A stretch of DNA of 64,000 bases from Motacilla alba alba. Taxonomy: Eukaryota; Chordata; Aves; Passeriformes; Motacillidae. Below, piece by piece: positions 58,831 through 64,000 of the stretch. The notes under the pieces were generated by a model, which ran no database searches, was not told the origin of the DNA, and was given only the letters and a program-made list of their open reading frames with translations. The stretch's first letter is position 1, and every line of letters starts with the position of its first letter. The stretch lies in assembly GCF_015832195.1 (NCBI RefSeq), contig NC_052018.1, forward strand, positions 30,160,115 to 30,224,114, written 5' to 3'. The position numbers were made by a program, and so were the translations under genes.

Positions 58831-61800
58831 AACAATACTTGCTTCTTATCTTCAAGTTAATGCATAACACAGCTTCAGATCCCATCAATACAGTGTTACA
58901 CACTTCCTGAACTCCAGAACTTAGATAATTTATTGGTTTGAGTTTTGTTTTTCTTGCCTTTTCAATTTTTCTTTTTAATTTTTAATTCCTCTAGAAGAGA
59001 CAGAAGGGGCCATTTTTGTTACATTAGCTAGAACTAAAGCTTTTGATGCCACCATGTTACAAGAATGTTAATGAGCTCATATTGTACATCTTCCTAACTC
59101 AGGAACAGATTTCCTAAGAGCACTACTAGATGATTTATGGTCCAGTAGAGACAACTCACCTAAAATTAAACCTTTAATATATGTAATTGCAGGTGATGAT
59201 AATGTTTCCAATATAATGGCTGCAACCACTCCACCATGTTTCTCAGCCATCAGTCACACATACCACCAGTCATAATTCCCTGGTAATCAACTAGGTAAAG
59301 ACACAAAGTGTGTAAAGCCATGCTTCCACACTCCTCCAGGCTAAAGTAGTAATCCTTCCAGGGTACTAACAGTGTAATGGTTTGGCTGAGGAATCCATGT
59401 CAAATACCAAATAATCCCCCTGGTGACTAGATCTAACAAAATTACATAAAATAGGGTACCTAGTAGATTTTCGTTCAAACTTCTTATCTAGAGATATTAT
59501 CATTTTAGTTACTAACACTCTGCCTTCTTGCAGTCTTCCTCACATATATATTCTGGTCTTCTAGTGACCTGTGACATAACTGAATTACAATAGCAGTGGC
59601 AGTGAGCAAAGGCAGAAAATCTAGTATACACAAAAAATCTCATACATCTCAGTCCTTGTCACAGAAAAACAGATCCTGTCTGTCCTTCAGTGCACCATAT
59701 CCTTAGTCACCTCTTCCTTAAGTGCTAGAAATGGCATTTCAGATGGTGCAATCCTCGCAGGGAGCTTTTTGAATATACACATATTATTGGTCATACCAGG
59801 ATATTATTTTGATAATCTTGGCAAAATATTTAGAGAAAAAAAATGTGAGAGTTGCTGCTATTCAGAGATACCTACTCCTTCTTTTTCAGGTAGGAAAATT
59901 ACTGCCTTTCATCAGCCAAGTCAGATTGTTTTGCCACACCACTAAATACAACAATTTTTTTCTGGCAAATTGTACCTCGCTTCCTACTTTTTGTGAAGCT
60001 GGCACGTATGAGGCCACATCAGTGACATGGTTGGATGATGTCAGTGTTCTGGGTCCAGCTCACCTCTTTGCTATCCTGGCGACAGACCAAAGTGTGGCGC
60101 AATGCACAGATGGCTTCTAGGTGATTTTCTTTGAAACATGGAAAAAATCTCAGTATTTTTGCTGTTGGCCAGCTCCAGGAATTTTCTTGAAGCCTCCAGA
60201 TTTTCGCTTCTACTTCAAAAATGCACTGTGGCTGTTCGGATTATAGCTGACAGAAAGAAATTTTTAGTTGTTCCACTTGGGTGGAGGGAGCTGATAAGAA
60301 ATCATCATCCATTTTGAAGGATCTCACTCTGGGTACCCATACAGCTTCCACTCTTCATCATTCTGTTCAGCTTTTAGAGAATATGGTACAATGTACTGGA
60401 TAAAAATGTCACTTGAGCACTCTTGACTCACAGCTTTGGATTTGAAATTACATACCCCATGTAAGGGGAGGGAGGGCCTTTTAAAATGTGGCGCAGAACA
60501 AGACTGCAAAACAATGGTCGCATTCTGTGACTCTTCCATGCTGTTGTGAAAAAATCTGTGAATTTGGCAGAAGGGCAAGTCAGTGTCATCAAAATTACAA
60601 GAACTCTGCTTAGAGGCTGCTGGCAATAAGAAGCTGCAAGCAGTAAGAGGCTGCAAGCAATAAGAAGGCCTGATGTAAAAGATTGATATTCTTCCTTTAC
60701 ATCTAGCTCCATCTGGAAATCCATTTTTAGGTTAAGAAAATACTGAGTTGTGACAGGAACTAAATCTTTACAGTGTTTGACTCTGCAAAGGGTTATCCAA
60801 GGGGAATGAAATACCTGTTCCTACTAGAGAGCAAGTGGGAGACTGATGGTATGGTTAGATCCAAGTGGTCTGGAAGAAATTCTTGGTCACTTGAAAATTT
60901 TCAGTGCTTTGTCTATGGACACAGTTACACTGGAGTATCAGATTTGTTCCTGGAGCCTTCTGTGGTACTGAACGAAATTTTATGAAGGTCTGAGCTTATG
61001 GCATGTGATGGCTCAGGAGCTTGTGGACCTCTGTGGTGGTCCAAAATGATCAGGGGGCCTGAATCTCTGTGACTCCACACTGCATAGTGGGCTGTTGTGA
61101 GAACCACTATGGAACAGCAGAAAAATACTAACCAAGGAAAACTTTAGGAGAAACGTCTCTCTGCCAAATTTATGGGTACTTCAGCGTAGCAAGCAGAATC
61201 ATAAAACAGTTTAGTACACTTTGTGCAGTGTTTCCCAAAGGACACTCACTCCTGTTATTTAAGATATTATTGGTTTAAAATGAGCCTTAGGGGTTTTCTG
61301 CTAGGACTTAAATGGTAAATAGGTTGGCAGAAGCTTTTCTTCTCTTAAAATCATGCCTATGATGGGTATGACTCCTCAGGAGAGAACTGCAGTGGGTCTG
61401 CTGGATGTGATGAGTGAGAATGTGGTTACTGAAGCATCCCTCTTGATGTCCTTCTGCTATGTTGTCCAAATGGCATTTATTCAATATGCATTATTATAGA
61501 AATTAAATCTGTATTTTGAAATATTAGCAGTACTGAACTGTGTGGACTAGATTTTTTTTATGGGAATGTCTTTTCATAAGAGTTTGGGCATAAGTAGTTG
61601 GTTTAGGAATCAGTCGAAATGTTGATAGATACAGGAGGGAAAGGAGAAGAAAACCAGAAATTGAATGTCATGTTTTTCTGTAGGCCTTGCTATGAAAATT
61701 TAGATCAAAGAAAAAAATAGTGTACACTAATTTTGGACTTACACTTTCTACTCAACAGCTTCATCAGGTGAGACAGTTTTGCAGAAATTATTTTTGATGA

Positions 61801-62020
61801 CGCGGGTTTATTTCTTAGCTTGTACAGTCTCAGTCAGCATCAAGAAGCAAGGATGCTCATCACAGAAGAGGCTCCATTTTTCTACTGAGTGTAATTTTAA
61901 ACTCAAGACTATTTTCTTAACACAGTTATGAGCAGTGATATTCTGGAGAAAAAGTTGGCATTAAAAATGTGGAGAAAAATGCTATTGGTTTTCTTTCACA
62001 AATAGTATTCTTGAGGATAT
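58831..62020. other. Unannotated DNA
   Basis: No gene supported. Frames of 103 (59809-60120, plus) and 110 codons (60324-60656, minus) have no domain. A plus-strand frame around 59105-59265 stays open for about 50 codons without ATG and ends in TAA; I could not relate it to any family. A 17-bp triplicate lies at 60615-60666. Confidence 0.45.
60615..60666. repeat. 17-bp unit repeated three times
   Basis: 'gctgc' followed by 'tggcaataaga', 'aagcagtaaga' and 'aagcaataaga' begins at 60616, 60633 and 60650. The 17-base period is exact and each copy differs by one to three bases. It lies across open frames on the minus strand but 17 is not a multiple of three. Confidence 0.9.
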
Positions 62021-62522
62021 TGCTTGTGAGGCGCAGTGGACGAGCCCTCATTGCCACTGGGGAATGCAAACCTGGGAGCAGATCAGCCGGGAGCATGGCA
62101 GTAAATAAAACAGAGACAGGTACGACTGGAGTGCTCGAAAACCAAAGTTTAATAAAGTGAAATACAAGGTGTGCTAACAATCGATGCGCAACAAAAACAT
62201 AAGCTGTACACTGTGGGGAGCTACTCCAGAAGACCTCAAAATGAGACAAAAAACGCCTTACATAGACATTAACTCAGGGCAGGGAACCAATGAACAAAGA
62301 GGAACAGAAATAATACCTTAAATGGAACCAATCAGAGGGCAGGGTTCAGAACATAACCTAATAAGGAATAACTTAATTTACATAACTGTTCCCATCATTC
62401 TTTTCTTCTCAACCACCTCTCACCATAACCGGACTAGATGTTATCTATCCTGGCCTCTCAAAGTACTGCTATCTGCGGTGTGGCTGTTTCACTGCTCATC
62501 CTCTCCAATACAGACCACCACA
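62021..62522 (-). mobile_element. Solo LTR of an endogenous retrovirus (about 0.5 kb)
   Basis: Proposed limits TG...CA with 5-bp flanks gatat (62016-62020) and gacat (62523-62527), four of five identical. Read on the minus strand it begins 'tgtggtggtctgtattgg', has inverted CCAAT motifs (plus-strand 'ccaat' near 62287 and 62328), a weak TATA-like 'tatgtaaggc' near 62260, and ATTAAA at 62148-62153. A GC-richer U5 follows, ending 'gcctcacaagca'. No viral coding sequence is present. Within U5 the minus strand holds 'tgagggctcgtcc' (62038-62050), close to a tRNA-Pro primer-binding-site core, which raises an alternative boundary. Confidence 0.7.
62148..62153 (-). terminator. Poly(A) signal ATTAAA of the 62-kb LTR
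   Basis: Plus-strand 'tttaat' reads ATTAAA on the minus strand, within 'ctttattaaactttgg', about 110 bases downstream of the weak TATA-like element. This spacing supports the minus orientation. An AATAAA also exists on the plus strand at the same place, but only about 130 bases into the element, too early for a plus-oriented LTR. Confidence 0.45.
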
Positions 62523-62527
62523 GACAT

Positions 62528-64000
62528 TTAACTTAAATAGAGAGTACATTAAATGAAGAAATTAAAATAAACTGTAAATATAAAGAGCCTTGACATTTTT
62601 AATTTTACCATGTGGTATGCTTAAAGCATAAAATAAACCAGTTAATATTCTCCTTTTCTAATTTTCTAATTCACTAAGATGCCATATGCGTTTCATTTGT
62701 GTTTACTTAGGCATCCAGAAGAATGAAGAGAATTAAGTAATGCTGGAGACAAGCTTAATCATTATCTTGTGTTCAAGCACTTTGATGGTATATTTAAAAT
62801 AGATGTGTGAGCCTTTTTTGTTCCTTGTAATATGGAAATTATAAAGGAAGGTGAACAGGATGATAAATTAGAGATGCTCTCAGCAAGGCTGTTAAATTAT
62901 TTTTAGGTAGAAGACATACTGTACACAGTGAGCCTCAGCTGAATATAATTAATTTGAAACGTTATCACTGTTGCGCTTGCAGTCCTATTGTATTTTTTTT
63001 CAGTTCTGCATCTTGCTGGCTTCTATCACACCCCTCACTGTGAGATCTTTTCCTGTTTTGCACGTGTCCTGTTTGTTACTGCCATATGGTAGTTAGAATT
63101 TCAGTAGCTTTGCTCTGTTTACAGACCACTGTGGTTTGTCATATTTTTGCTACTCACCCTGTATTGCCATCTGATACCTATCATCTGTTTAACACATTGG
63201 ATGCCAAAAATACTGAGATTTATTTTTTCTTCCAAATGCATGTATGAGAAAGACTGTTTCAGAATGCTGTTTTGATAAGAATTGATCCCAAGTAATATCC
63301 TGTTAATGTTTAACCAGGACCCATACCTCACAACTTTCCAAACTTTTTACCAGTTGCCAGCTGACTGAAAGGATCTATTCCAGCACTGAGGATTTTTTTT
63401 TAACCTTATGTGCGTTGTACTGTTTGCAGCAGATGATAGGGTGTTTAAACATCTTTTCCCACTGTGTGACTGTAGCAAAACCAATATTGTCAGAGTATAT
63501 TGTCAGGGTCTATTCTTGCTCTGGTTGCTAATTGCAATTTAGATGGGGTTGCATTAAGGAACTATTTTTTAAATTGGTTTGGTTGGATAGATGGGCTTCT
63601 CTTTCACTTTCTCATGTGATGCTTCAATAATATGTCTACTGGTTTATATTTCTGTATTCAGAACAAGAGAGCTAAATACTTGTACCTGTGTGTGTGATTT
63701 TGTGTAGGTCCAAATCTCTGCCTCCCTTTTAAAAACTTTTCCTTAAGATTTTCATTATCTTTTTTCCTCATTCTGTGATTCTTAAATTGAGCTTTTCTAC
63801 TGTAGCACTCTGCTTCCCCACCCCCATCCTGTTCTCCCTGCCCTGCTCCTTTCTTAATATTCTGAGTTTTGTGGCTGATTGGTTGAGATATGATGACCAT
63901 CCTTAGAGAAAAAAAGTGCCTGCAGTGGCATATTATGTGATTCAATAAATTAATTCAATAAATTGAAGAGAACACTATTTAATTCTCTTTCACGTCAGTC
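62528..64000. other. Unannotated AT-rich DNA
   Basis: No gene or transposon recognised. A 13-base tandem pair 'attcaataaatta' lies near 63939-63964. The minus-strand 95-codon frame at 63658-63945 is Lys/Arg-rich and low-complexity, not a recognised protein. Confidence 0.5.

Noticed and set aside
59105..59265. About 50 codons open on the plus strand without an ATG, considered as an exon or retroviral fragment
   Set aside because: No domain recognised and the frame ends in TAA; the length is within chance expectation.
59360..59480. 'gtgtaatggtttggctgagg' considered as an LTR start
   Set aside because: No matching CA end, duplication, TATA or poly(A) arrangement could be found.
1..64000. tRNA, rRNA, snRNA genes or CRISPR arrays
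   Set aside because: I saw no A-box/B-box pairs with a cloverleaf, no rRNA blocks and no regularly spaced direct repeats. Only local tandem duplications and microsatellites are present.

Overview
This window looks like vertebrate nuclear DNA, most probably from a bird. It is AT-rich and CpG-poor, its open frames are short and uninterpretable, and its recognisable repeats are almost all CR1-type LINEs and endogenous-retroviral LTRs. CR1 3' ends with the familiar bird-style tail (a 'gattctatgat' or 'gattctgtga' type ending) recur throughout. One LTR (51818-52861) resembles, from my memory of the family, an LTR widespread in bird genomes. A crocodilian or turtle is a weaker alternative. The low GC suggests a macrochromosome, but I cannot place it.

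I can support no protein-coding gene, rRNA, tRNA or CRISPR array. The longest ATG-started frame (162 codons, 27144-27632, minus strand) lies inside a retroviral LTR and is explained by its C-rich composition. Frames of 100-125 codons elsewhere have no recognisable domain, no splice context and no family resemblance. The window is best read as intergenic DNA or the inside of a very large intron.

Layout. 0-10 kb: unique AT-rich DNA with a CR1 3' end near 0.7 kb, a perfect 14-bp hairpin at 2.3 kb and a 38-bp pre-miRNA-like hairpin at 3.8 kb. 10-15 kb: three decayed CR1 copies, one minus and two plus. 15-26 kb: unique DNA with an ATTTT microsatellite, a CpG cluster and exon-like block at 18.5 kb, and CpG clusters at 24.4 and 26.0 kb. 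26.4-28.5 kb: a plus-strand CR1 split by a minus-strand solo LTR with a perfect 4-bp target duplication. 28.5-47.7 kb: mostly unique, with two pyrimidine-rich microsatellites, CR1 3' fragments at 36.0 and 40.3 kb, a possible CR1 piece at 43.1 kb and a GC-rich block at 43.9 kb. 47.7-53 kb: a decayed CR1, a pyrimidine/purine mirror-like tract and a 1.04-kb solo LTR. 53-64 kb: a keto-rich tract, a CpG-rich block at 56.8 kb, an ancient CR1 remnant at 58.6 kb and a third minus-strand solo LTR at 62.0-62.5 kb.

The clearest biology is a record of transposition: old CR1 retroposition, then ERV insertions reduced to solo LTRs, one of them nested. The observations most worth a second look are the 3.8-kb hairpin, the nested LTR, a primer-binding-site-like block inside the 62-kb LTR, and the isolated CpG-rich blocks. 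All family assignments are by eye and memory; no database was searched.
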